From assembly GCA_016785225.1 (NCBI GenBank), contig JAFBJZ010000901.1, positions 3,472,001 to 3,536,000 of the forward strand: 64,000 bases of DNA, read 5' to 3'. Made by a program: the position numbers and the translations under genes. The notes under the pieces were generated by a model, which was not told the DNA's origin, ran no database searches, and worked only from the letters and a program-made list of their open reading frames with translations. The stretch is from Psettodes erumei. Taxonomy: Eukaryota > Chordata > Actinopteri > Pleuronectiformes > Psettodidae. Shown piece by piece: positions 51,501 through 63,203 of this stretch (position 1 is its first letter; each line of letters starts with the position of its first letter).

Positions 51501-52491
51501 TGGAGATGGAGGAGAGACCACTCCGAGAGACCTTCACTGCCAAACTGCTCTTCTGTCCAAGTGCAAAGACCCCAACGCAGACATCTGGGAACATCGTCTA
51601 TGCTACCACTGCTATCATTTGTAAGTGCTGTATGTCATGGAGGAGATGAAAAATGGAGCTCGTGGTTAATGAATGTGAGAATAGCTCACATGTAACCAGT
51701 GGAAGTAACTTTCTGTCTGCTTCTCTTTGCAGCGGTCCTTATCACCATATTGTGCGTTATCCTTGCCCAATACCTGAGAGAGCTGCTGGCCGGGCACCCA
51801 GGCGTGGTGGTGCCCTGTGTCATCCTGACTCTGCTCTGTGGCCTCTGTGTTGTCATCATCTGCAGGCAGCCTGAGAGTAAAGAGGCACTCACCTTCAAGG
51901 TAACCATCAAACCCTGAGTGTGCAGCCTCTACATTAGAGAGGAGAGATTTCTCTGTTCTGTCTTTGTCTTTCAAGTTTGTTTGTTTTGGGAAAACTGCAC
52001 TGTTACATCAACAACTGTGCGACTGTCTGGGCAGCTGAGAGGCTATGATATACACTTCTTAATTGCAGTGTCAGAAGAACTGGGTCAGTTTTGAAATATA
52101 GTTATGCTGACTTCATCTCTGTCCTCTCAAGGTCCCGCTTCTTCCCTGGTTGCCACTCTTCAGTGTTTTCGTTAACATCTACCTCATGATGCAGCTGGAC
52201 ATGGGCACATGGTGCCGCTTCACCGTTTGGATGGTTATTGGTAAGTTTGAACATCGCTAATTCAGTTTTTCATCTCTGGTGCTACACATTAGCGTAAGCG
52301 TTATTGTAACTTCCCACTGACTCTTCTCCCCTCCAGGTTTTGGCATCTACTTCTTTTACGGCATTAAGAACAGCAGTGAAGCTGCCAACAGGTCGTCCCC
52401 GCGCAAATATGAGCCTGCACTGCAGACCAAGAGTCCAATTTACACGGCTGCTCCCGACGACAGTGACGTGGAGGCAGGCAGCAGCCCCTGA
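48574..52491 (+). CDS. slc7a3: Cationic amino acid transporter 3 (CAT-3, y+ system)
   Basis: There are eleven coding exons: 48574-48940, 49121-49282, 49588-49771, 49866-49975, 50187-50409, 50519-50658, 50989-51091, 51391-51620, 51733-51899, 52132-52240 and 52337-52491. They total 1950 nt, or 649 aa. The first coding exon begins at 48340 as 5' UTR, and 48574 is its first ATG. Hallmarks are CLSTLDLIALGVGSTLGAGV, the FGARVPKTGSAYLY segment, CFYAFVGFDCIATT and [20 protein letters not shown]. There are about 14 membrane segments. A glycosylated extracellular loop has sequons at residues 226, 229 and 232. The protein takes up arginine, lysine and ornithine at the plasma membrane. CAT-3 rather than CAT-1/2 is favoured by overall recall and by the snx12 neighbour. 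The cytoplasmic stretch encoded by 51391-51620 (GEKVAVSGGDSGDEY) is the least conserved part. Confidence 0.95.
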
Positions 52492-55140
52492 TACAAACTG
52501 ACCTAGACCTGGGAATGTTGCAGAGCATCCACACTGGTCATTTTGGTAGTCTGGTTGAACAGGCAGCCAAATGCTGCGGTGTAGGTAGCCTGGAACACAG
52601 CCCTGGGTTTTAAGGGAGGAGAAAGAGGCAAGAAAATGCCACACACATCTTACCTCTGACTTGGAGGCTGATTAACTTGATGGCTCGGCGCTGACAGAGC
52701 CACTCTTCTGGCCCATGTGTCTGTTTGTAATCTGTTTGTTTGTACTTAGCCTTAGCTCTCTGGAGATATTTACCTTCCTATAAAACACGCTTTGAATGGA
52801 CCGAACTAACAAAGCACCGCGGTATTCCTCATGAAGTTGTTGCTGAAGTTCTTTTTCGTTATCTGAAACTGTTACACCTTTAGCTGTATTTCATTTTTGC
52901 TTCCTCTCCATTAATATTGAGCTGTGGCTTAGTGAGGAGCCTGGCCATTAGGGCTGAATAAGTGCTCCTGTGTCCATCACAAAAAACATATGACTTAAAC
53001 CTGTCAGTTTACATTCATCAAGACACCTGCCTCAGTGAGCTACACTTCAAGCTGTTTTGAGAAAATTGATTTCATACAGACCCTCACTGCAAAGTGGCAA
53101 AGCTGAAAATCAGTTACTTCTTGTGAATAGCTATCAGTAGAGTTGACGTGTCTAGTTTGTTGGTCCATCTGTATTGCACCAGCCTGCTTTTGTGTGTGTA
53201 AACAGGGTAGCACCGAAGCTGCGTCATTTACGGTGTCAGTCAAGGCCTCGGTGCAGTTAGGTCAAGTCGATGTCGTCTACGCTGCGCGGTCCTGTGTCTG
53301 AGGCTGAAGTACATGCGTTACAGATTGGATGAGTTTTGATCACACTACTGCCCTTGTGCCCCTTGCTCCCAGAAAACAGCCATAAAGTATGCATGCAGTA
53401 GCATTTTAAAATGGTATGAAATGAGTCATTAATTATCCTTTTGTTTTTGTCTCACATGTAGACTTTTGAAACTGTTTTTGTGGCCTTTGTTTCAACTAAA
53501 ATAATTTCAATGATGCTTTTAACAGTCAAAAGAGCAGCACACTAGTATTTGAGGCATCAAATCTGAAAATGTAAGTAAATGCTGCAAAGAAAATTTTCAT
53601 CTGTACTATGCTATCTGTCTCAGATATGAATTTAGAAAAATAATGAACTGCCTGAAGTTATCTTGTGATGGTTCAAGGTACAGGGTGTTTTTCAGAAATT
53701 CAGTTATTACATAGTTAATTGTTTCTAATTTACTTCAGGTTAGCTTTTTTCATTTCCACTTTGGAGTCTGGGAGCTGGGGCTCACTTTCTTAACAAGGGT
53801 CTGTCTCATTACCACTAAAATTCTCTCATTTATGTTTTTTGTTTTTACATCCTTGTGAAAAGACCAAATATTTCACAAAGGTTCTTGTTTAGTTTCAATT
53901 GAAACTTGTTCTTGGCAGCTTTGTCTGTAGAGCTCCAATCACTTTTACTTCACTTTTTACTACTGTATTTACTTTTTCTGATAGAACTGTTAATATTTAA
54001 ATATTTATAGTATTGTCTGTTTTGGATAGCTTTCTTTTTTGGTTTTGCCTTTTCATATCAATCTCGATTAATATGCTTTTTAGATGTTTATGTATTTTAA
54101 TCATTAAATGTACAGGTTTTAGAATTGTTTTATTCCTTTTGGTCTCTTGTTGCTTTTATTATATTTTTTTTCTTTGTTGCAAAAATGATTTAACTGTAAT
54201 ATTTTTCTTTTCTTTCTGAACATGCTTTTTGCAAACTGAGCTTTCCAAAGCAAATGACCACTTAAAGTTGGTCTCTAAATTGCGCAATTTATTTTCTGTT
54301 TTTCTTCTTCTTTTGGGGGTTTTTACCCCAATCCTCTGGAGTCAATATGTTAACTTATTGTTAATAGCATTTTTGTTCTAGTAAAGTGCTTTACTGTAGA
54401 GTGTACAGTATTGTTTAAAACAATATCTTTATTTGTATAATGCTGTAAATTATACAAAATTTCTTTGAAATATGACCTGAAGTGTAATTTTTTCAGAGGT
54501 GGTTGTTGAATTACATTTAAAGACATTTAATTTGATATTTGATGCTGCTGAAATCCAAATTATACAAATCCTAGTCCCATTTTTCAGGGGGTTCTAATTG
54601 ATGCAATATTGAAACATTTCTGCAATAAAAAGATGTCCTTAAAATCCTCATTGTTTGCTTAAAGAGTACACCCCCTAAGATGTGTCAGAACTTAAAATAT
54701 CTCCCAAAAGGTTTGTCGGGTAAAGGAAGGTTCGGATTCAGCCAGTAGATGATGTGGATCTATAATCTGGTGCCTAAAGAACCATCTTTCTGCCTGAGAA
54801 AGGCACTGGGGCTGGAAAAAAATAACTTGCTGCTCTCACAGGCAAGGAACAGGCATAAATGTGAGACTTGAGTTTTTCTCTGCAGATTTAAATCTTATGT
54901 TGTCTTTGATGCCATGTCAGTGATGGACCCCAGGAAAGGTTGTTGTGTGATGTGGCTGTGGTGTCCTATGCAGCCCTCGTGCCTTTCAAAAATCTATATG
55001 ATCACGTCCCCTCTCGTTGTCTTGTTAACAGCAATGATCTATTTTTGTCTTTCTGTTTTATATCCTGTACATATGGCTGTCATGTATAAAATGAGCTGTA
55101 TTTTCTGTGTTTTTTTTTAATAAAACATGATTCATGCTTA
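52492..55140 (+). other. slc7a3: slc7a3 3' UTR with two polyadenylation signals
   Basis: Non-coding sequence follows the stop codon at 52489-52491. AATAAA occurs at 54624-54629 and, after a T-rich run, at 55119-55124. Two 3' ends about 500 bases apart are therefore likely. Open frames in this stretch are not gene-like. Confidence 0.6.
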
Positions 55141-57130
55141 TGGCAGATTGAAGGCCTCTGTGTTTGAGACATCTCTTCTTTTTCATTTTTTTGTAAGAAT
55201 GATGACTGGAGGGATTTTATCAGTGTGAGCTGCATGCCAGAGCCTGTTGTTGAAGCTACCTTTACCGGTTTTGCAGTGAGTCATCTGCAACTCTAAATTA
55301 TGTAAACAATGTGGCCTAGTTAAGTTACATGAATCAGTAACTTTACAACTTCCAACATAGAATTGACAACTTCTGCCCTAAAACTACTTTCATTCATTCC
55401 TATACACCATTCATCATATCCCATTTCTGTTAATTATGTGAATGTGAATGGTAGCAAATTGTAGCATGAAAGCATGAAGCATGAAAGGACAAAGCAATAT
55501 TTGACTTTTTTCCCTTTGCATTTCTCACACTAAGTGCACTTACAATAGTGTTTCTCAGCAGTTTAAGGCCTTCACTCAATCAGTCCCTTTATTAGTGTTT
55601 AAGTCCAGGCAGTCAAATGTCTCAGGCCACTAACTGACTTAACTAAAGTAATTAACTTATATAAAGTAACTTACTTATCCTACATTTGTATTAGTTTTTA
55701 CAAGGAAAAGACAATACTTTTAATACCTTCCCTTTTCCCTTCCCCTCCCTTCTCTACCTCTTTATTTACAATCGTTCTCTACCCACGTTAGACCATCTAG
55801 TGGTCACACACAGCATTACATCTATTGAACTACAATTTATGACTCATTACCACCTGCTACCTAACTGCAAGACATTTTAATGGGTTAAAAAAAGAGCAGT
55901 GTACCTCCAGTCTTTGCAGAAGGTAAATCTGTTTTCATACATTTATTATGGAAGACTCCTGATGTCACTACATTGAAAAGTCAACTTTGTCAGGGTTTGG
56001 TTTCAAGTAAATTATTTACAGGTTGTTTAATGTGATCCCAACCACCTTTAAAGTTTAGATGTTAACATTAACAAGATAAACACACCGTTGTATCTACAGA
56101 CAGGAAGCTGGCTGTAATGTGCTTAGGCATCTTTCCTTCGAAAGGAACTCGAAAGGGAGAAAGGGAGAGACTTTCCACTGCACAGTTAAATACTCTCTTG
56201 CTGTTGTCTCTAAACGGTTCAATGGATTTGTCAGTATTAGTGCAGCCAGTCTGAGCTGAAATCTCTGCAACTATCAGTTTCAAATATTCCTCATTTGTTC
56301 ACTATCAATGGTTAACATATGCTTTTTCATAGTGTTAAGTGCTAAGATCTTTTCACACCCTTAAACTAGAACAAAGTAGACACTTTATTCTTTTCTGCTC
56401 TTGCTGTCAAGTAAAAGGGCTATTCACATTTTAACAAAAATAAAACCTCTTTTCTTTCTTCAAATGAGAATGGGGGCATGCATTGAAACCCTTGTAAATA
56501 TGGGCATAAATCAATATATGAAAAGCTATTTCAATCCCGCTACCTTTACAGTCAATTACGCGTCTTCTCGTAAATTAGTTAATTTAGTCTGTAGTAATCT
56601 AGTCTTTAGTAATCTATTTCCTGTCCAGGTAACCCTGACAGACCGACACTTTTGTTTTGATTTGGATACAGAAGAAAAACGTGTGAAACGGATAAATCAC
56701 CGCTCACATTGTTAGAAGGGTCTTTGAGATACCTTCAGAGCAACGGTTAGTGTTTTTACAACCAGGGTTTGTTTAGACAACGCTACTTCAAATCAGGTGT
56801 TGCAGGCAGCCGCTTATATCGCCTGCTGGTTGATTCAGCGTTGCCGTAGCTGCATGTTCTTTAACGACACCGCACACAGTCTCCTCTGCGGGGCGCTCGA
56901 GCTAACAGCTGTGAACTGAAGTGGCTCATGACAGGCACGGGGACTGTGTGACTGAAAAGGGGAGGTGTCCGCTGACAACATTTAGAACAACTGAGTTCGT
57001 CATCAATAATGCAAGCAGAAGATTGAAAAAAGTTTACCTCATTAATATGCAAATGACGGATTAAATAACATTTGAGAAGGAAGTTATGATTAATTTGTTA
57101 TATTCATTCACAAAGAGTTCAGTTATGTAT
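55141..57130. other. Intergenic spacer between the 3' ends of slc7a3 and rab39b
   Basis: The two genes converge here. No coding exon, RNA gene or clear repeat was recognised. A somewhat GC-richer patch near 56.8-57.0 kb (with CTCCTCTGCGGGGCGCTCGA) stands out, but has no splice or coding structure. Confidence 0.5.
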
Positions 57131-57139
57131 ATTACACAA

Positions 57140-58102
57140 TTTATTCACTTGATTATTAATGTTTTTCTTCTTATTGTTGTTTAATATTGAACAAATTGGG
57201 GTTCCATACAAAAGGCTTCCAGGTTATAGCTTACCTGTTCTCACCAGTAAACCAGCACAGGAGTAGTAAACATGAGAATGTATTCACCACATTGATAAAA
57301 ATCCTTTGCAGTGATCTGCCCATAAAGGCTTTTAGGAAGCAGCTACAGTCACTTTCCTCTCAGCAAACAGGAAAATGTACCACAGAACAATTTCCCACTG
57401 AAAACTCTCTCCAGCATTCAAACAAACATAACAGCATCTCACACTTTGGTTCAATTTGACTTCATTCTTTCATTGTCCTCTGCTCTCTTCATGTACTAAG
57501 CCACTTGGATTTGTAGTGCAGTACAACCAGTGAAGATCTCTTTCCATCTCATAGCGCTCGCACTGGATATAGTCTGTACAAGGTTGCAGAATATTCTGTC
57601 TCTATATGTATTACACATGAAAAAAGAGGCACGGCTCAGTCTTGGCATTGCTGATTCAGATTTGAATTAACATGAGCGTAAACGCGCTACGCTGATGGTC
57701 TTTTAAAAATGTAATTAACTGGCCGCGGAAGTATGACTGTACACGCCAGGAAGGACTGAAATTAGAGTAAAGCTGAATTGTTGATAAGAGTCAAGGATTA
57801 ATATAATCACACACACACATGCACACAGAATAGTGAGGGGGCTAGTATGCATCCTGTGCTTCTACACCTTTTAGGAACATCGATGAAGTGTCCTAAAGTT
57901 GGACAGAGCCATGAACAGGCACCCAAAAAACAACCAATTTGTGTATAGAAGTGTGTGAACTCTTCAAGGACATATTATTAGTCCCAAAAACCTGGTCTGG
58001 TCTGAGTGCAGTCATGGCTTGAGAGAGAGAGAGCGCTCTCCCACAGATGGAGTCACTGAAGTATTTACCACCTGTCGCCCACACATGCTGCACCCAGGTC
58101 AG
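57140..58102 (-). other. rab39b: Probable rab39b 3' UTR
   Basis: Sequence after the rab39b stop at 58103-58105 on the minus strand. An AATAAA in minus orientation at 57145-57140 is a plausible end. A GA run (58020-58032) and a short CA run (about 57810-57820) lie inside it. Confidence 0.45.
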
Positions 58103-59281
58103 TCAGCAGAAGCACTGCCGGCTGCCCTTGGTGACCTCTTCGGAGGAATGGACGGTGTTGGGAACAAAGCCACTCTTCACGCCCTCCCAGCCATCCTGGA
58201 TCTTGATGTCCCCGCTCCGCACTAGGTCAAAGATATCCCTCGTCAAGTCAACGAAGGCCTGAAGTAAATACCAGAAGTAAAATTTTTAAGTTCAATGCAA
58301 CAGTGATTTGAAAAAATATTAGCACCTTTTCACATTAGACTTTACTGTTTTTTTAAATGAAAGTTCTAACTAACAGCAATAAAAAGTGCACCAAACTCCA
58401 AACTCTCAGTCACTGGGTAGACGATGTATGTGCACAATAATTCTCGTTGGGATGAAGCCCAAGTGAGGGAAAGGCCAAAACGACACCCATACTTTCTCCA
58501 CATTGATGGCATCTCGTGCTGATGTCTCCATATAGCGCATCCCGTAGGCCCATGCCAGCTTCTCTGCCTCCTGCTGGGTCACTTGGCGCTGGGCCTCCAG
58601 GTCGCACTTGTGGCCGACCAGCAAGAAGACGATGCTGTGCGGCTGGACGTGGCTCTGGGCCTCCTCCAGCCAGTTATTGACGTTCTGGAAGGATCGCCGA
58701 TTTGTGATGTCGAAGAGTAAAAGCCCACCCACTGAATTACGGTAGTAGGCTCTGGTGATAGACCTAGATAGACCCAAAACCAACAATGAGCCGATCCTAC
58801 TGACAAATATGGTCATATAAACCTGATAAAGCTTATACCTCTGTGACACAGACTTCCATTGTGGTCTAAAATTGTTAAAGATAGATCAGTGAGACAAACT
58901 GTTGCATGAGGCCACAGTTTACTTATGTAGATGTGGTGTAAGAGAGCGATGGATTAAAGATTTGTTAAAAGAAATCACACTTACAAAATGATAATTAAAT
59001 ACATTGAAGAGCAGCAGAGAGCTGTGTGAATTGTGCTTGTAGCTGATGATGCTGTTCTGTCTTTACCTGAATCTCTCTTGTCCTGCAGTGTCCCAGATCT
59101 GAAGTTTGATCCTTTTGCCTGGCTCGATTTCCACCAGACGGGAGAAAAAGTCCACCCCCACGGTGGGGTCCGACACCTGGGCGAATCGGCCCTCGGTGAA
59201 CCTCCGGATCAGACATGACTTGCCCACTGTGGAGTCGCCGATGACGATCAGACGGAACTGATAAAGCCATATCGTCTCCAT
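58103..59281 (-). CDS. rab39b: Rab39B small GTPase, three coding exons
   Basis: Coding exons on the minus strand are 59281-59067, 58763-58493 and 58258-58103. They total 642 nt, or 213 aa, the length of human RAB39B. The start METIWLYQFRLIVIG is followed by the P-loop GDSTVGKS (15-22), switch I with DPTVGVDFF, WDTAGQERF (63-71), the subfamily HKCD in place of NKCD, and ETSARDAINVEK. It ends in the doubly prenylated CFC motif. The first junction (ERF-R) matches the known gene; the second, after INVEK, splits what I recall as one exon in mammals. The start-codon exon has only five UTR bases before its acceptor, so a separate 5' exon exists. Rab39B acts in neuronal membrane traffic and autophagy; human mutations cause X-linked intellectual disability with parkinsonism. 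Confidence 0.94.
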
Positions 59282-60262
59282 GTCTCCTGTAAATAAATTC
59301 TGTTGCCAAAATAGAATTAATCCCTCAGTCATCAGTAGGGCTTCAGATGTCTTGTACAACCAACAGTTCAGAACCTGAGAATATTAAGTTTGCTATCATA
59401 GACTGTATGACAAATAAAAGCATCAAATCCTCACATTTGAGAGGCTGGAATAGGCAAAAAAAATTGGCAATTTTGCTTTGAACAATTATGTTTTAGTCAA
59501 TTGAAAAGCTTGCTTAGCTTGCAGAAATGGTCTTGTCGGAGAAAGAAATCTAAACATGGTCTTGACCTGTAGCTGGACAGTAACATGTAGGAAACTATTA
59601 ACATGACATCTTCTGCCACTTATTAAATAATTTTTATAGGGAGGAAAATTACAGACAATAGCAATAAATGCAACAACTGCATAGTTTCAACGCACTTCCA
59701 GCCTCTGCTCACAGTGAATGCAACAATGGAGCTACACCCTCCTCTTTACAAACAGAGGGAGTGTTTAAATAAATTCACAGCTTTACATCCAGATGAAAGT
59801 CAAATGTGCAGTTAATCCTGTATTGACCACATGGAAGAATCAGAGAATAATGGGCTCAAATAATCTCAGTAGTGTTCATAGGGTTTACAGTTGGGTGATC
59901 TAATTTGAGGGGAAGGAGTGAGGGAGGAGGAGGGGGAAGGCCACTCCTCTCCCAATTCGATAAACACTGGCGTAGTCTTCCCCCATGTGGATAGCAGACT
60001 GATTGTAATACAGCAGTAACTCAGCCAGGCCTTGAAGCTTGCCCAAAAATAATCTTAATGAGGAGATGGCTGCTAGTTGATGAGATACTTGCCACTTAAT
60101 CCCTGAAGGCCTCCAGTGACAGCCATAAAAACATATATCGCTAACTTTACAACAATGATAATGCGGCCCAGCCTTCTTAGTCTGATGCCAGTTAGCAGCA
60201 TTCTTCACTTTAATAACTTACATTGAGGATATTTAAATAAGAATCATTAGAGGATGACATAC

Positions 60263-60600
60263 CTTAAAGTTAGGGGCTCAATGTCTGTCAAAAACAAACC
60301 ACACATCGAGCATTTATGTCTTCCAAAAACGATCCTCCAAACTAGCAGTGGCGGTGATATTGCTTACAGAAATAACCCGCTAATAACATCATAGTGATTA
60401 AGAAGACCTCTAGTCCACCGTCATTATCCGACCCGTCTAAAGATTAAAAATCAAAAGCCAACAGAATGTGAGCTCGACTGTTGATTATTTCCGTGATGAT
60501 CCGCTGATGAAATGGCAGCAGGACACAACAGCAGCAGCATCACACGTCTCTTCCTCGCCCTCATCAGCACCATTACCGTAACTGTACACACGGCTGTGCA
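60263..60600 (-). other. rab39b: Candidate 5' noncoding exon of rab39b
   Basis: On the minus strand the segment ends in a good donor (TTTAAG|GTATGT) at 60263. That suits splicing to the acceptor TTTACAG just before 59286. The upper limit near 60600 is a guess from the GC-richer, CAG-containing patch at 60500-60600. Confidence 0.45.
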
Positions 60601-61224
60601 GCGGTAATCCTCAGGCTGCTGCCTTCAAATACTGGAGGAACAAAAGTAACTGATTACGCGGTGATTGCTCATAGACCTTAATAACTCAATTCATATCGTT
60701 TTGTTTTTGTTATTTTTTTGCTTTATGTGTAAGAAAACAGGCTGCAGTTGATCTTTGTATACAATTTCCTTGCAAGAATATCCAACTTTTGATGTGAAAT
60801 ATCACATAATTAAAATTGGTATTAATGTAAATTTGTCCTACAGCGAAAATTAAATCTTGGGATGTCATATCTTTACTTATATTAAAATCCCGATAACCTT
60901 CTGCTTTCTGAAACCTTGTTTACGAGGTGTCCCTGAATGCACCTCTGGTATAAGTAGCTGTATTGAAACAGGAGCTGAGAGTCAAGTCAAAGGATTCAGA
61001 CCGAGATGTGTGTGGATCTTGACGTCCTCCTTAACAAAACTCAGTGATACTGAATCATAACATTTTTTTCTAAGACTAAAGAAAATGCTCTACTTATAAG
61101 TTTATTTATTACTATCGACTACTTTTTTAGAGCTCGTTTACAGTTTTTCAGTGACACCGATATCCTTATTAAAGTTTCCATAACTCTATTGAGGAGGGTT
61201 TTTTTCTTCTCCGGAGCTGCAGCC
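60600..61224. promoter_or_regulatory. Presumed shared (bidirectional) promoter of two divergent Rab genes
   Basis: rab39b is read leftward and the Rab32/38-like gene rightward. Their proposed first exons lie about 600 bases apart with no gene between. The middle is AT-rich, without an obvious CpG island or TATA pair. The arrangement is seen; shared control is inference. Confidence 0.4.
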
Positions 61225-63203
61225 ATGCAGCAGGAGCTTTTGTTCAAAGTGCTGGTCATCGGGGACTTGGGAGTTGGGAAAACGTCCATCATCAAGCGAT
61301 ATGTCCATCAGATCTTCTCCCAGCACTACCGAGCCACCATCGGGGTGGATTTCGCCCTGAAGGTGCTGCAGTGGGACAACGACACTGTGGTCCGGCTGCA
61401 GCTGTGGGACATAGCAGGTATGTCTAACTTGATCAAACCCCCTCCCCTGCATACCCGTTAACAGGTTGATTGTACATCAAGGTAGTCTTTACATGTGCTG
61501 CCCCGCATGTAGACCAAACCATGGATATTGGAAACAAAAACATTCAGTTTCACCTTCCGCAGCTGTGAAAACCTGTTAGTCGTTAAAGCGACTTTTGGAA
61601 ATGAGCTTTGTAAATGAGTTTCATAAGATTTCAAGTAAGAAAGGAACAAATAAACATTAAAAATATACTTGCTTGACAGTGTTGCAAAACATCTTCATCT
61701 TATTAAGCAACTTCTGTCCATAACTTGCCTCAAATGTTTTATTTTCTAGCAGTACACTAAGATTTTATTACCTGGTTTTCAGTACACTCAACTGTATCAA
61801 CTGTATCTTGAAACAACACAGGATAAAATGACATTTTATGACCAACAAACCTAACACACATTGATGTCATTTGATGAGATGGAGATTTCGGCAGCCAGTG
61901 ATGTGAAGCCCAGTGAAAGTGAGTGTGTCTATTTGCTGGATGCCTGGGTCCCTCCCTGTCATTTGATGCCTGGTTGAGGAATGCAGATCTTGTGCCTGGC
62001 TGTGACTCAAGTGATCCCATGCTCATAATATAAGTCACATGATTGCAGCTACTGTAGAATAAAACACACACACACACACTCACAGTCCTGTATTTTTCGC
62101 TAATAAACCAAAGTGATTTAATTTTATGCACTTGAAAGGTGTTTTAAAAATATATATGTGTGTGTGTGTGTGTGTGTGATGAATCCCAGGACAGGAGCGG
62201 TATGGGAACATGACTCGTGTCTATTACCGGGAGGCAGTGGGAGCACTGGTGGTGTTTGACGTGACAAGGGCCTCGACGTTCGACGCTGTGCTGAAGTGGA
62301 AGGACGACCTGGACTCCAAGGTAGGACGACACACAAAGTTGACCCACCTCTGGTCTGCGTGGTGGACAATGACCACACACACACCTCAGCAATTTATGTC
62401 AACATTTCAACATGATGTTACCCTCATTAAATTTCCTCATAAAATTCTGCTGAAGGGAAAGCATGGCAGAAAGGTTTTTGCATGAGCACTGTCATTGAAG
62501 GCAGTTGTGTGTGCATCATCCACATTAAGGTATTTCAATGTCTGCTGCTTGTTTTACACACCGGCTGGATTGTGTTGCACCAGCTTTTCATATATCCATC
62601 ACTAAGTTTCTAGTTACTCGTTTGTTTCAGACTTGTGATTCACAAACTGGTGTTGCACCGTTAAATCTGATGATTTACACTCCAGAGTGCCAGTCAGAGG
62701 TAGTAGCTGTAAATCTCCACTTAGTCAGCACTCACGTTAGAACTAGGCCAAAGCTAAGCTGTTGTAATTGGCTCCTGAGTTTCACAAACTTTATTTGTGA
62801 AATGTCAGGTCTTAATTCAGTCTGTCATGCTACTGACAGGGCATAACAGAGAAGTGTGTCCACAAGTGTTCAAGGCATCAATGTGCTTTAATCACACTTG
62901 TGGTTAAACGGTCAAATAGCATCTGAACCCCAGGATTGGAAAAGTGCAATCATTCTTGCAGTAAATTGCCTTGATCATTTTATAATATCAAACGAAGAGC
63001 AAGCACACATGGTAATACCATTTGTACAGCCATCATTCGTACAACCTGTATTTCCTTGTTCTCAGGTGACTCTCAACCACGGGAGGTCAGTTCCAGCTGT
63101 ACTCCTGGCCAACAAGTCAGACCAACTGGCTTCCCAGCAGCCCAAACTCGACTCTTTCTGCAGGGAGAACGGTTTTGTCGGCTGGTTTGAGACCTCGGCA
63201 AAG
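61225..63203 (+). CDS. Rab32/Rab38-family small GTPase, 3' end beyond the visible exons
   Basis: The visible exons are 61225-61417, 62190-62320 and 63066-63203, encoding 154 aa. The last donor (GCAAAG|GTACGA) leads to exon(s) not found before 64000. The protein begins MQQELLFKVLVIGDLGVGKT with the P-loop at 13-20. The Rab32/38 hallmarks are clear: WDIAGQER instead of WDTAGQE, IIKRYVHQ, HYRATIGVDFALKVL, NMTRVYYREAVGA and GFVGWFETSAK. The G4 motif is NKSD. The missing part should carry the last helix and a C-terminal CC or CxC motif. The subfamily works on lysosome-related organelles such as melanosomes and in mitochondria-linked traffic. It could be rab38c or another fish paralogue; I leave the symbol empty. 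An in-frame TTG upstream at 61189 is not a likely start. Confidence 0.9.
62157..62178 (+). repeat. (TG)11 tract next to the exon 2 acceptor of the Rab32/38-like gene
   Basis: The TG run ends 11 bases before the acceptor CCCAG at 62189. It replaces the usual polypyrimidine tract, and a TATATATG stretch precedes it. Confidence 0.9.

Noticed and set aside
58406..58492. Read-through tail after INVEK in rab39b
   Set aside because: It lacks the prenylation motif and family sequence. The donor at 58492 and acceptor before 58258 restore the conserved C terminus.
61189..61224. Upstream in-frame extension of the Rab32/38-like protein
   Set aside because: It would need a TTG start. ATG at 61225 gives the length and N terminus expected for the family.
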